From: an uncultured Cellvibrio sp.
Lineage (GTDB): Bacteria; Pseudomonadota; Gammaproteobacteria; Pseudomonadales; Cellvibrionaceae
Reading direction: 5' to 3'
Assembly: GCA_946480695.1 (NCBI GenBank)
Contig: CAMLKG010000003.1
Span: 1 to 64,000, forward strand
Length of the DNA: 64,000 nt
Positions 48,596-57,225 of this stretch are shown here, one piece after another. The notes under the pieces were generated by a model. The model had not been told where the DNA came from, ran no database searches, and saw only the letters and a program-made list of their open reading frames with translations. A program made the position numbers and the translations under genes. How positions within the stretch are numbered: the stretch's first letter is position 1; every line of letters starts with the position of its first letter.

Positions 48596-49129
48596 TTAAT
48601 GTAAATGTTGTTGCCGATAATGGCTTGGTGTTACCCCAACCGATTTTTTGAACGCCTGGTTGAATACCGACTTACTATTAAAACCGCAGCTTTTCATAAT
48701 TTCGCTAATGGATTGCTGGCGCAACCCGGAATCAGCCAAACGCTCCTTCGCTTCCGCAACACGATAGTTACCAATCAGCTCAAAAAAATTAACGTGCAAT
48801 TGATTGTTGATGGTGCTGGATAAAAGCTTGGGCGATACCTGTAACTTATTTGCCAAACGCTCCACGGTAATATGGGATTCCAAATAAGGCTTGTTTTGTT
48901 CCATAAATTGCACCAGCCTTTCGACGAGTTCCTTTTGTTGTACTTCTGAATGGGTGGTATGCGTATCCGGAATTGGATCTATACGGTTTTCCTTCACCAT
49001 GTGTCCCTTCCTCAACACCTTGGCCAGCGCCCGGTTACGCACCAGCAAAATTGCAACCGCAATGGCAGCGAGAATGCCGCCGATAACCAGGGCCAATAAA
49101 TACTTGTTAACCAGTGCTACCTCTGCCAT
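48596..49129 (-). CDS. Membrane-anchored AraC-type regulator
   Basis: 177-residue protein. An N-terminal transmembrane helix (LLALVIGGILAAIAVAILLV) is joined by a short linker to a C-terminal AraC-type double helix-turn-helix (VERLANKLQVSPKLLSSTIN, SISEIMKSCGFNSKSVFNQAFKKSVGVTPSHYR). It has no ligand domain, so it is much smaller than usual membrane-bound AraC regulators (7TM or sensor-kinase-like). First gene of the halogenase/receptor operon and likely its regulator. A palindrome 114 bases upstream may be an operator of another regulator. Confidence 0.85.
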   Translation of the reverse strand: MAEVALVNKYLLALVIGGILAAIAVAILLVRNRALAKVLRKGHMVKENRIDPIPDTHTTHSEVQQKELVERLVQFMEQNKPYLESHITVERLANKLQVSPKLLSSTINNQLHVNFFELIGNYRVAEAKERLADSGLRQQSISEIMKSCGFNSKSVFNQAFKKSVGVTPSHYRQQHLH

Positions 49130-49242
49130 AGCAACCCACCCATATGAACAATGCTTTAATTATTTTTTTTATCCAGGGAGCAAGTAACAATAATTGCGCT
49201 TGTGGATTCCAAGCTTTGGGTTGTTTAACTTTGCGCCACATG

Positions 49243-49254
49243 GACAACGTTGTC
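49243..49254. promoter_or_regulatory. LacI-type operator-like palindrome GACAACGTTGTC
   Basis: Perfect 12-base palindrome with central AACGTT, the symmetric CG-centred core typical of LacI-family operators in carbohydrate loci. It lies in the upstream region of the AraC-type regulator/halogenase operon and just beyond the 3' end of the GH20 gene. No LacI gene is in the window. Confidence 0.4.
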
Positions 49255-49270
49255 AACAGTATTTACAGTT

Positions 49271-49296
49271 TGCCCGACCACTATTTGTGATCGGGG
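49271..49296 (-). terminator. Hairpin downstream of GH20 gene
   Basis: On the minus strand CCCGATCAC / GTGGTCGGG with one G-U pair and a 5-base loop; no U-run, so termination is uncertain. Confidence 0.35.
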
Positions 49297-49297
49297 C

Positions 49298-51736
49298 TTA
49301 TGAAAACGAATACAGAATTTTTTCCAGCGAACCGACGAGGGCTATTATTATTTCCTGATCCATTTGCCGCCGTGATTGCAGCATTTCCTCGATAGTTTCA
49401 CGCTCGGTTGCCGGCAATGGCTTCCCTTGCGCACGCTTGTCCAGCAGCATAAGCGCTGTACCGACCAACTTATCCGCATTATCGGCCAGCGACCGCCATT
49501 GCGGGTGCCGTATTAACAGCGAATCCAGCACCTTGCGGTTTTCAGCCCATAACAAGAGTTGCGATTTTATTTCCTCCAGCAGCGCATTGGCCTGCGGGTC
49601 GGCAAGCCATTGCGCCAATTGGTTATTAAATTGGCGAAGCGTTTCATTCTCTGCCGGTAATGTATCCGCCAAACGATCCAGCGGGTCCGCTTTTGAATAA
49701 CTTTCATGTGCAGACTTTTCATGCTGGCGGTGGTAGTAATGTGCTGGCTCCAACAATTGCATAAAGATTTCCATCGCGTGGATTTCAGTTGCGCTTGCCG
49801 CATTACCCAACAAATTTTCCAGTGCAATTTGCTGTTGATGATTATGTTGTAAACCGGCGGATTTCTCCGCCCAATTTGCAACGCGGTACAAGCGTTGATA
49901 CATACTTTGTTCATCCTGCAAACTTTGGGCCGACCACAGCCTTTCTGCGACAACAAACGCGCGCGGCCACAAACGCAGGTCAATATTTTGCTCATCCACA
50001 ATTTCAGTCCAGAGCGCCGCTTCACCGCCTAATATTAATTGCTGTTGTTGTGCACTTAAATGCGCCACGGATTCCCCACCGGGTAGCTGTTTTTGTGCAT
50101 GCTTTTTTTCAGCAAAATTTTTCCCGCGCAAATCTTTTTGCGGTGATTGGACCACATTAATCATTTTACGAATATCCATTTTATAAGGCGCGTTACCCAC
50201 AATCGCCATGCCCAGCACATTATCGCGCGCAACCTCCACGCGAAACTCAACCGGGCCCATCCAGGTATCCAACACAAACACCATTTTGTTGGATGACAAA
50301 TAACGTATTTTGGCTTCACGGCGAGACTTGCCCGTGAAATCTACGATAATGCGTTGCCTTTTCTTTTCACCAATAAGGCTGAAGCTTCCCGTTACCGGAT
50401 TACCGCGCTTGCGCGGCATTTCGAAATACCAGCTTTCAGTGCGTTGCACTGAACCGACCTGCACGGGCTCAGGCGGAACAGGATCATTGCGATAGTGGTA
50501 AGCCGCGTATTGCGGTTGGTCCAGGTAATAACCGGTAGATAAAATCGTGTGGAAGCCATGGCTCGCAGCGTCACTTATACCATCCGGGCCTCGCCAGGAA
50601 TGGATAACAATATCCTTGGGTAAATCCTTATGCTGGATTTCATCCCAACCGATCATTTTCCGCTGGTGCTTGCGCAGTATCCTCTGCACGCGCTGGTTAA
50701 AATAGGCCTGTAATGCGCGATGGTTTTTTAATTGGTTCGCTTGCATAAACGCGCGGATTCCCGAATTGGAATCCCAATGCCCTGGATCAACTTCATCACC
50801 GCCGATGTGCAGGTATTCAAACGGGAATAATTCAACAACTTCTTCCACCAGGCCATCAATAAATTCATAGACTTTTTCATTGGCGGGATTCAGCAGCGGC
50901 TTGTGCACCCCCCACCGGTATTCCATGGCGAACGGACCCGGCGCGGACATGAGTTGCGGATAAGCCACCGCGATTGCGCTCGCATGGCCCGGCATATCAA
51001 TTTCCGGCAAGACCTGGATGCCACGTTCGCGGGCATAACGGACAACCTCGCGAATTTGCTCGCGACGGTAATAGTCACCGTCGGATGCAAGCTGATGCAG
51101 CTTTGGATATTTCCTGGATTCAAAACGCCAGCCCTGGTCATCCGTTAAATGCCAGTGAAAAATATTGTATTTGGCCGCCGCCATCGCATCTATTTGGCGT
51201 TTGATAGTATTGACCGAAAAAAAATGGCGCGAGGTATCCAGTAATAAGCCCCGCCATTTAAAGCGCGGTGAATCCTGGATAGTGACCAACGGCAAGCCGA
51301 TTTTTTGCTGCTGGTCACCTATTAATTGCAACAGGGTTTCAAGTCCGCGCAAAATACCCAACGAATGGTTGGCTGATAATGTCGCTGCATTCGTTGCGAT
51401 AATTAATTGGTAGGATTCGTCCCAATCTTTTACAACATTGGAAATGGGGCCTGCTTCATTGGTTTTTATTATAAAGTTGGCCTTATTTTTTGCGACCAGT
51501 TGCCATTGGATTGTTTGTCCGGTTTGTTGCTCCGCCCGTTTTACCATGCGTTTTAGCGCGGCTTTTATATCGCTGTTGCCCTTGGTATCCATTGCGATTA
51601 GCCATTTATTACCCAATGGTAATTTTCCGGGTTGTTGCACCACGGATTGTGGCCAGGGCATTAGCGGCAAGGGTTCCACTTGCGCATTTGCGCAAGCAGA
51701 AACGAAACTGATAATGAGTAATAAAGAGCGAATCAT
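49298..51736 (-). CDS. GH20 beta-N-acetylhexosaminidase
   Basis: 812-residue exo-hexosaminidase. The signal peptide ends VSAC, a possible lipobox. A GH20b-like N-terminal domain is followed by the TIM barrel with FKWRGLLLDTSRHFF, the catalytic Asp-Glu pair in HIGGDEVDPGHW, and WRGPDGISDAASHGF. It removes terminal GlcNAc/GalNAc from chito-oligosaccharides or glycans. The start at 51736 is chosen because the signal peptide begins there; the 92-residue upstream extension overlaps the RidA gene and has no family match. Last gene of a six-gene operon, 7 bases after ridA. Confidence 0.9.
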   Translation of the reverse strand: MIRSLLLIISFVSACANAQVEPLPLMPWPQSVVQQPGKLPLGNKWLIAMDTKGNSDIKAALKRMVKRAEQQTGQTIQWQLVAKNKANFIIKTNEAGPISNVVKDWDESYQLIIATNAATLSANHSLGILRGLETLLQLIGDQQQKIGLPLVTIQDSPRFKWRGLLLDTSRHFFSVNTIKRQIDAMAAAKYNIFHWHLTDDQGWRFESRKYPKLHQLASDGDYYRREQIREVVRYARERGIQVLPEIDMPGHASAIAVAYPQLMSAPGPFAMEYRWGVHKPLLNPANEKVYEFIDGLVEEVVELFPFEYLHIGGDEVDPGHWDSNSGIRAFMQANQLKNHRALQAYFNQRVQRILRKHQRKMIGWDEIQHKDLPKDIVIHSWRGPDGISDAASHGFHTILSTGYYLDQPQYAAYHYRNDPVPPEPVQVGSVQRTESWYFEMPRKRGNPVTGSFSLIGEKKRQRIIVDFTGKSRREAKIRYLSSNKMVFVLDTWMGPVEFRVEVARDNVLGMAIVGNAPYKMDIRKMINVVQSPQKDLRGKNFAEKKHAQKQLPGGESVAHLSAQQQQLILGGEAALWTEIVDEQNIDLRLWPRAFVVAERLWSAQSLQDEQSMYQRLYRVANWAEKSAGLQHNHQQQIALENLLGNAASATEIHAMEIFMQLLEPAHYYHRQHEKSAHESYSKADPLDRLADTLPAENETLRQFNNQLAQWLADPQANALLEEIKSQLLLWAENRKVLDSLLIRHPQWRSLADNADKLVGTALMLLDKRAQGKPLPATERETIEEMLQSRRQMDQEIIIALVGSLEKILYSFS

Positions 51737-51743
51737 GCTGGGG

Positions 51744-52136
51744 TTATTCCGGCTTTTTGTAGGCCACGCAATCCACCTCAACCTTGCAGTCCACAACCAT
51801 GCTGGAAACAACGCAGGCACGCGCCGGTGGATTTGCGCCGAAATATTCCATAAATACCCGATTGAAAGACATAAAATCACGCGGGTCATCCAGCCATACA
51901 CCGCAACGTACCACGTGTTCCGTGCCATAACCGGCTTCTGCCAGGATCGCGAGCACATTTTTGATAGCCTGGTGGGATTGGGGAATAATTCCACCATCGA
52001 TAACCTCACCATTTACCATAGGTACCTGGCCGGAGACATATAACCACCCATCCGCTTCCACCGCGCGTGCAAACGGCAAATGCTGGCCACCGGTACCTTT
52101 ACCGCCTTCAACACCATAACGTTTTATTTCGGACAT
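51744..52136 (-). CDS. RidA/YjgF-family enamine/imine deaminase
   Basis: 130-residue RidA-family protein: QHLPFARAVEADGWLYVSGQ, IKNVLAILAEAGYGTEHVV, and PARACVVSSMVVDCKVEVDC. RidA hydrolyses reactive 2-aminoacrylate and related enamines. The placement downstream of a D-serine-dehydratase-like PLP enzyme fits removal of its reactive product. ATG at 52136 preferred; a GTG at 52148 is possible. Confidence 0.92.
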   Translation of the reverse strand: MSEIKRYGVEGGKGTGGQHLPFARAVEADGWLYVSGQVPMVNGEVIDGGIIPQSHQAIKNVLAILAEAGYGTEHVVRCGVWLDDPRDFMSFNRVFMEYFGANPPARACVVSSMVVDCKVEVDCVAYKKPE

Positions 52137-52182
52137 ATTTGATTCCACTTATTGATTGCCGTGCGGTCGTTTTAACATCGAC

Positions 52183-53640
52183 CTAATAAAACCCGATACG
52201 TAAATCGCGCTGCCTTTCCAAAAATTTCCCGGCGCGTTGGCCGGTCATTGTTTTATTCCGGTAACTCAAAGCACCGTTCACCCACACCGAATGAATTCCT
52301 TCTGCGAGTTGCCGGGGCCGGGAAAAGGTTGCTGAATCTTTTACTTGTTGCGGATCAAACAATACCAAATCCGCAGCCGCACCCACCGCAATCCGGCCGC
52401 GATCATCCAAACCAAAACGATCCGCCGACATGCGCGTCATTTTGCGCACCGCTTCGGGCAAGCTAAATAATTTTAAATCGCGACTGTAATGGCCAAGCAC
52501 GCGCGGAAACGCCCCCCACAAACGCGGATGTGGCAGTGGATCAACCGGCAACCCGTCGGAACCCACCATGGTTAATGGGTGCGCCAGGATTTTTTGCACA
52601 TCCTGTTCACTCATACCGTGGTACACAGCGCCGGCGGGTTGTAATTTTTTCGCCGCATCCAGCAAACCCAATTGCCACTCACCCGCAATTTGCGCGAGCG
52701 TTTTTCCACCTTGTTCCGGGTGCGGGTCGCTCCAGGTGATGACGATATCGAAATCGCCGGTTACCTGTTGCAAATCCAGCGTCGATGAGCTGGCGCTGTA
52801 GGGATAACAATCGCAAGCAACCGGATGATGCTCTGCGGCGCGCGCCATTTTTTGCAACACTTCGCCGCTGCGCCCCCAGTTACCCGCGCCCGCGCATTTC
52901 AGGTGCGAGACAATTACCGGTGCGTTTGCCTGCTCACCAATTTCAAAGGCCTCATCCAGCGCCGACAAAATTTCATCAAATTCGGTACGCAGATGCGTGG
53001 TGTAAATTGCACCGAATTCGTTTAACACCTGCGCGAGGCTTTTTACCTCATCCGTTGTTGCGGAAAATGCCGATGCGTATGCAAGGCCGGATGACAACCC
53101 CAGGGCGCCCTCCTTCAAACTCGCACGCAATTGTGCGCGCATCATTTCAATTTCATTCGCGCTGGCAGTGCGATCCAGGTGATCCATATGGTTGTTGCGT
53201 AATGCGGTGTGGCCAACCAGTGCTGCAACGTTGACCGCCGGTTGCGCCTGGTTTACAGCGGCCTTGTAACTGGCGAAATCCACATAGCGGAAATCTTCCG
53301 CAGCGCCCAGCAAATTCATCGGGTCCGGTAATTTGCCTTTAAGGGTGACGGGGCTTGCACTGATACCGCAATTGCCCACTATCACCGTGGTAATGCCTTG
53401 TGAAATTTTCGCCAGCATGTCGGGCGTGCGGATGACTTGCAGGTCATCGTGGGTATGCACGTCGATAAATCCCGGTGCAAGTATTAATCCATCCGCATCC
53501 AGCATTGCCACACCTTGCTGATCCGCAAGCGCGCCTATTGCAGCAATTTTTCCCGCATGAATGGCAATGTCTGCACTTAACGCCGGTGCACCCGAACCAT
53601 CCAGAACCTGTGCGTTGCGAATAATCAAATCAAACTTCAC
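52183..53640 (-). CDS. N-acyl-D-amino-acid deacylase (D-aminoacylase)
   Basis: 485-residue amidohydrolase-fold zinc enzyme releasing free D-amino acids from N-acyl derivatives. Visible metal-site motifs: IDVHTHDDLQ, VGNCGIS, TTHLRTE and HLKCAGAGNWG; the C-terminal part shows MVGSDGLPVDPLPHP. Length and motifs fit D-aminoacylase well. It lies in the operon between the RpiR regulator and RidA, and would feed D-amino acids to the PLP enzyme encoded first in the operon. Confidence 0.92.
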   Translation of the reverse strand: MKFDLIIRNAQVLDGSGAPALSADIAIHAGKIAAIGALADQQGVAMLDADGLILAPGFIDVHTHDDLQVIRTPDMLAKISQGITTVIVGNCGISASPVTLKGKLPDPMNLLGAAEDFRYVDFASYKAAVNQAQPAVNVAALVGHTALRNNHMDHLDRTASANEIEMMRAQLRASLKEGALGLSSGLAYASAFSATTDEVKSLAQVLNEFGAIYTTHLRTEFDEILSALDEAFEIGEQANAPVIVSHLKCAGAGNWGRSGEVLQKMARAAEHHPVACDCYPYSASSSTLDLQQVTGDFDIVITWSDPHPEQGGKTLAQIAGEWQLGLLDAAKKLQPAGAVYHGMSEQDVQKILAHPLTMVGSDGLPVDPLPHPRLWGAFPRVLGHYSRDLKLFSLPEAVRKMTRMSADRFGLDDRGRIAVGAAADLVLFDPQQVKDSATFSRPRQLAEGIHSVWVNGALSYRNKTMTGQRAGKFLERQRDLRIGFY

Positions 53641-53668
53641 TGCAACTCATCCTGCAACAATAATTGGG

Positions 53669-54541
53669 TTAATCACCCAGTGGTAACCGGTTGTCACCGC
53701 CGCGATATTCATCAAGTGCAAATTTCACCCGGCGCAACAATTCCTTGCTTTCAGATTTTCGTGCCAGTGCCAATTCGGTGGCCAATATGTCGATTGCCAG
53801 CAACATGCCGTAGCGGGATGCGGATGGCTTGTAGATAAAATCAGTTTCTTCCGTGACCAAAGGAATAACGATGTCGGCTTTTTTTGCCAGTGGCGACTGG
53901 CGCGCCGAGAGTACAATCAGTTTTGCGCCGTATTCGCGCGCGATATCCGCCACTTCCAATAATTCCGGTGTAACGCCGGTGACGGATAGCAATACCAGGA
54001 CATCCTTTTCGGTCAGTGTCGCCGCCAACATGCGCAACAATACCGGATCGTGGTAAGCGGCTACCGCTATACCCAGGCGCGCAATACGGAATTGCACTTC
54101 ATCCGACAACATGGTGGAAGCACCGCCCATGCCGCCAATGTAAATCAGCCGCGCGTTATTTAATAAATTCGCCGCCGTGCGAAAATCGGATTCCACATAG
54201 CGGGATAAATTTGCACGCAAGGTGGATTCAATTTCGCTGCAAATCTGCGAATAAAATGCGCTCTCTTCCACGGCGGGAAGCTCCGCTAAAAAGCGTGTCC
54301 CTACCGCGCTGGCTTGCGCCAGCTTTAATTTCAAATCGCGGATATCTTCACAGCCCACCGATTTTGCAAAGCGGGAAATGGTGGCAATACTCACCCCCGC
54401 TTTTGTTGCCAATTGGTCGATGCTGGCGCTGGCTGCGAAGGCAATATCTTCCAATATCGCATCGGCAACTTTTTGTTCCGTGGTCGAAAGCCGATCGCGA
54501 CTGGCGCGAATGTGATAAACAATATCGAATAATGCAGTCAT
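53669..54541 (-). CDS. MurR/RpiR-family transcriptional regulator
   Basis: 290-residue regulator: N-terminal RpiR helix-turn-helix (about 1-77; TEQKVADAILEDIAF, LATKAGVSIATISRFAKSVG) and a C-terminal SIS domain (about 125-260; YIGGMGGASTMLSDEVQFR, VLLSVTGVTPELLEVADIA) that binds a phosphosugar or similar ligand. Likely local regulator of the D-amino-acid/GH20 operon, within which it is encoded. MurR of this family senses MurNAc-6-phosphate, hence a cell-wall link is conceivable. Confidence 0.9.
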   Translation of the reverse strand: MTALFDIVYHIRASRDRLSTTEQKVADAILEDIAFAASASIDQLATKAGVSIATISRFAKSVGCEDIRDLKLKLAQASAVGTRFLAELPAVEESAFYSQICSEIESTLRANLSRYVESDFRTAANLLNNARLIYIGGMGGASTMLSDEVQFRIARLGIAVAAYHDPVLLRMLAATLTEKDVLVLLSVTGVTPELLEVADIAREYGAKLIVLSARQSPLAKKADIVIPLVTEETDFIYKPSASRYGMLLAIDILATELALARKSESKELLRRVKFALDEYRGGDNRLPLGD

Positions 54542-54552
54542 GGTTTTTTACA

Positions 54553-55908
54553 TCACAAAAACATCGCTAACAGCGAAACAAAACCGAAAGCGACAAGCGA
54601 AATTATGGTTTCCAGTACCGTCCAGGTTTTTAATGTCTGGGTCACGGTCATGTTGAAATATTCCTTGATCAGCCAGAAACCGCCGTCGTTCACGTGCGAC
54701 AAGATGAGCGAACCCGCACCTGTCGCGATAACCAATAATTCGGGATGCGGGTAATCGGCCGCGAGAGCGATAGGCGCAACAATGCCGGCCGCCGTGCTCA
54801 TTGCCACAGTCGCAGAACCGGTCGCGATCCGCATTAACGCGGCGACCAACCAGCCCATCGCCAGGGGCGTTAATGCCATGCCGGCAGACGCCGCAACAAT
54901 TTCCCTGGCAACTCCCGCTTCCACCAAAATACGGTTAAGTCCGCCGCCCGCACCAACCAATAAGGTAATTCCTGCCGTGGGCGCCAAACAGTCGTGGCTG
55001 AATTTTAAAATCGAATCGCGATTAAAACCGCGCGCCAATCCCAGCGTATAAAAACTAACAAGCGTAGCGATTAGCAATGCGACAACCGAGTTGCCGATAA
55101 ACATTAAAAATTCATTAAGGGCAGTTCCCGCCTCAGCAATTTGGTTAGCCCAACCACCGAGCAGCATCAACACTACCGGCAACATAATCGTCGCGAGTGT
55201 AATGCCAAAACCGGGCAAATCCCGCGCCCTTTCCTCATGGATAAATTCTTTCACCAGGGGATTCGCCGCTGATAGCGGGATACGCGGCGCAATCCATTTT
55301 GCAAATAGCGGCCCCGCAATTATCGCCGTGGGAATTCCTACCACCAATGCGTAAAAAATCGTGCGGCCGACATTTGCCTGGTATTCACCTACCGCAATCA
55401 TCGCGGCCGGATGTGGCGGAACCAAACCATGCACAACGGATAAACCCGCAACCATCGGCAAGCCGACCAATAACATCGAGGTTCCCGTGCGGCGCGCAAC
55501 GTTAAATGCAATCGGGATTAACAATACGAATCCGACCTCAAAAAAAATGGGCAGGCCCACCAGGAACGCAACAAACACCATTGCCCAATGCACATTTTTT
55601 TCGCCGAACCAGCGAATTAATGTGCGCGCTATCTGTTCAGCGCCACCGGACTCCGCCATCATTTTTCCGAGCATGGTGCCGAGCGCAACCACCAGCGCGA
55701 TATGCCCCAGGGTTTTGCCCACACCGGCTTCGTACACAAACACCACATCCTTTGCCGGGATTCCCGCCATTAACCCCAAACCCAGCGACACCAGCGTGAG
55801 CGTGATAAACGGATTCAGGCGGTAGCGGGCGATCAATAAAACCAGCGCGATAATACTGACCAACGCGTATACCAATAGCCAATGTCCAGGACTGGGGAGG
55901 GATTCCAC
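54553..55908 (-). CDS. GntP-family permease
   Basis: 451-residue transporter with about 12 hydrophobic segments: YEAGVGKTLGHIALVVALG, FVAFLVGLPIFFEVGFVLL and LVPPHPAAMIAVGEY are typical of GntP/DsdX gluconate:H+ or D-serine symporters. The operon (D-aminoacylase, D-serine-dehydratase-like enzyme) favours a D-amino acid or its N-acyl derivative as substrate over gluconate. It starts 9 bases after the first gene. Confidence 0.88.
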   Translation of the reverse strand: MESLPSPGHWLLVYALVSIIALVLLIARYRLNPFITLTLVSLGLGLMAGIPAKDVVFVYEAGVGKTLGHIALVVALGTMLGKMMAESGGAEQIARTLIRWFGEKNVHWAMVFVAFLVGLPIFFEVGFVLLIPIAFNVARRTGTSMLLVGLPMVAGLSVVHGLVPPHPAAMIAVGEYQANVGRTIFYALVVGIPTAIIAGPLFAKWIAPRIPLSAANPLVKEFIHEERARDLPGFGITLATIMLPVVLMLLGGWANQIAEAGTALNEFLMFIGNSVVALLIATLVSFYTLGLARGFNRDSILKFSHDCLAPTAGITLLVGAGGGLNRILVEAGVAREIVAASAGMALTPLAMGWLVAALMRIATGSATVAMSTAAGIVAPIALAADYPHPELLVIATGAGSLILSHVNDGGFWLIKEYFNMTVTQTLKTWTVLETIISLVAFGFVSLLAMFL

Positions 55909-55917
55909 ACCAGCCCC

Positions 55918-57225
55918 TTAAAAAAAAGTTTCTACGGCGTCCACCACCGTATAGCTGTCGTTAACCACCAAAAGTTGCCGCCACTTGTCGAAGGTCAGGC
56001 AGGGATGGGAAATATCCAGCGCCAGCATGTCACCCACGGCAAGATCGTCGCCGGTATGGATTTGCATAAAGGCGTGCTGGTCCATCATGGCGGTAAGTTT
56101 CCAACCGGCGGGCGCAATAGCGGGCGCCGAATCACGTCCGGGGCGGTAGTGCATCGCCGGGATCGGCAAGCCTGCATCAAAGGCGGCATCGCGTTTGCCA
56201 AGGCCGAGGATGGCGAGGCCGGGCTCAGGAATGGAAAGCACATAAGCCCAGAGCTGCAACGCCGGCAAAAGGCTGGTTTGCATTTCACGCGCAACCGGGT
56301 TGCTGGTGCGAATACGGGTTTCGGCAGCCTTGTAGATGCCGACGTCGTGGGTCAGGTAACAACCCGGACGCAAGACTATATCCAGCGGGCGGCTATACTC
56401 GCCGCCGCCCCAGGACCGGGCGAGCCCGCTCCACTCTTCAGCGACCAGGTCAAACCAGGCCGAACCGGCACCGGTGAGGATTACCCGCCCGCCGTGCAAG
56501 TGGTTACCGGCTTCCAATACCAGCAATTCGCGCACGGCAGCGCGCAGGAATTCCCGGATGGAAGGCTCGTCTTTCAGTACCCCCTCATAAACCTCCACCC
56601 CGCTCAAGGCGAGGGCTTGGGGAAAGCGGGCGATAGCGGCGAGCAATTGGTCGTGGTCTTCCGGGGAACGTATGCCGGTGCGGCCACCCATTACCCCCAA
56701 TTCCAACAGGAGATTGAGACGCTGGCCCCTGGCAGCGAAAAACTCACCCAACCGGATGGCGTTGGCCGCCGAGTCAACGATCACAAATAATTCAAAGGCA
56801 GGATCTTCCAGCAAGCGGGAGATGATTGCCATGTTGGCCTTGCCCACCAGCTGGTTGGCCATGATGACGCGGCGCACCCCAAATTCATAGGCGGCCCGGA
56901 CTTGCGGGGCCGTCGCCAGGGTTATCCCCCAGGCCCCCTCCTCCAATTGGCGATGGAATAACGCCGGACTCATGGTGGTTTTACCGTGAGGTGCGAGTTT
57001 CAGCCCGTAGGTATTAATAAAAGCTTTCATCCATTGCAGGTTGTGCTGCAACCGGCTCTCGCTGAGTACGGCCACCGGCAGGCTGACATCCTCGCGCAGC
57101 AGGTTCCACCCAAGCAACCCGGTATCCGCAACCGAGGGTTGGCTTGTTACCTCGCCCAAGCCCTTACCGATTGAACTAAGGAGCCTACCCTTAAGGTTAT
57201 TATGTAAATTATTTTCTTCTGGCAT
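55918..57225 (-). CDS. D-serine dehydratase/amino-acid deaminase-like PLP enzyme
   Basis: 435-residue fold type III PLP enzyme of the alanine-racemase/D-threonine-aldolase superfamily. The PLP Lys lies in LAPHGKTTMSP; HLHGGRVILTGAGSAWFD is in the barrel; the C-terminal metal-binding His and Cys appear in DISHPCLTFD, as in zinc-dependent D-serine dehydratase. It would convert a D-amino acid to the 2-oxo acid and ammonia via an enamine, matching the RidA in the same operon. First gene of the operon. Confidence 0.88.
   Translation of the reverse strand: MPEENNLHNNLKGRLLSSIGKGLGEVTSQPSVADTGLLGWNLLREDVSLPVAVLSESRLQHNLQWMKAFINTYGLKLAPHGKTTMSPALFHRQLEEGAWGITLATAPQVRAAYEFGVRRVIMANQLVGKANMAIISRLLEDPAFELFVIVDSAANAIRLGEFFAARGQRLNLLLELGVMGGRTGIRSPEDHDQLLAAIARFPQALALSGVEVYEGVLKDEPSIREFLRAAVRELLVLEAGNHLHGGRVILTGAGSAWFDLVAEEWSGLARSWGGGEYSRPLDIVLRPGCYLTHDVGIYKAAETRIRTSNPVAREMQTSLLPALQLWAYVLSIPEPGLAILGLGKRDAAFDAGLPIPAMHYRPGRDSAPAIAPAGWKLTAMMDQHAFMQIHTGDDLAVGDMLALDISHPCLTFDKWRQLLVVNDSYTVVDAVETFF

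Noticed and set aside
40531..49129. Pyrrolnitrin/rebeccamycin-type secondary-metabolite cluster
   Set aside because: Apart from halogenases there are no oxidative, NRPS, PKS or tailoring genes; the TonB receptor context fits a utilisation locus instead.
51737..52012. N-terminal 92-residue extension of the GH20 protein
   Set aside because: It overlaps the RidA gene in another frame and lies before a proper signal peptide; the start at 51736 is more likely.
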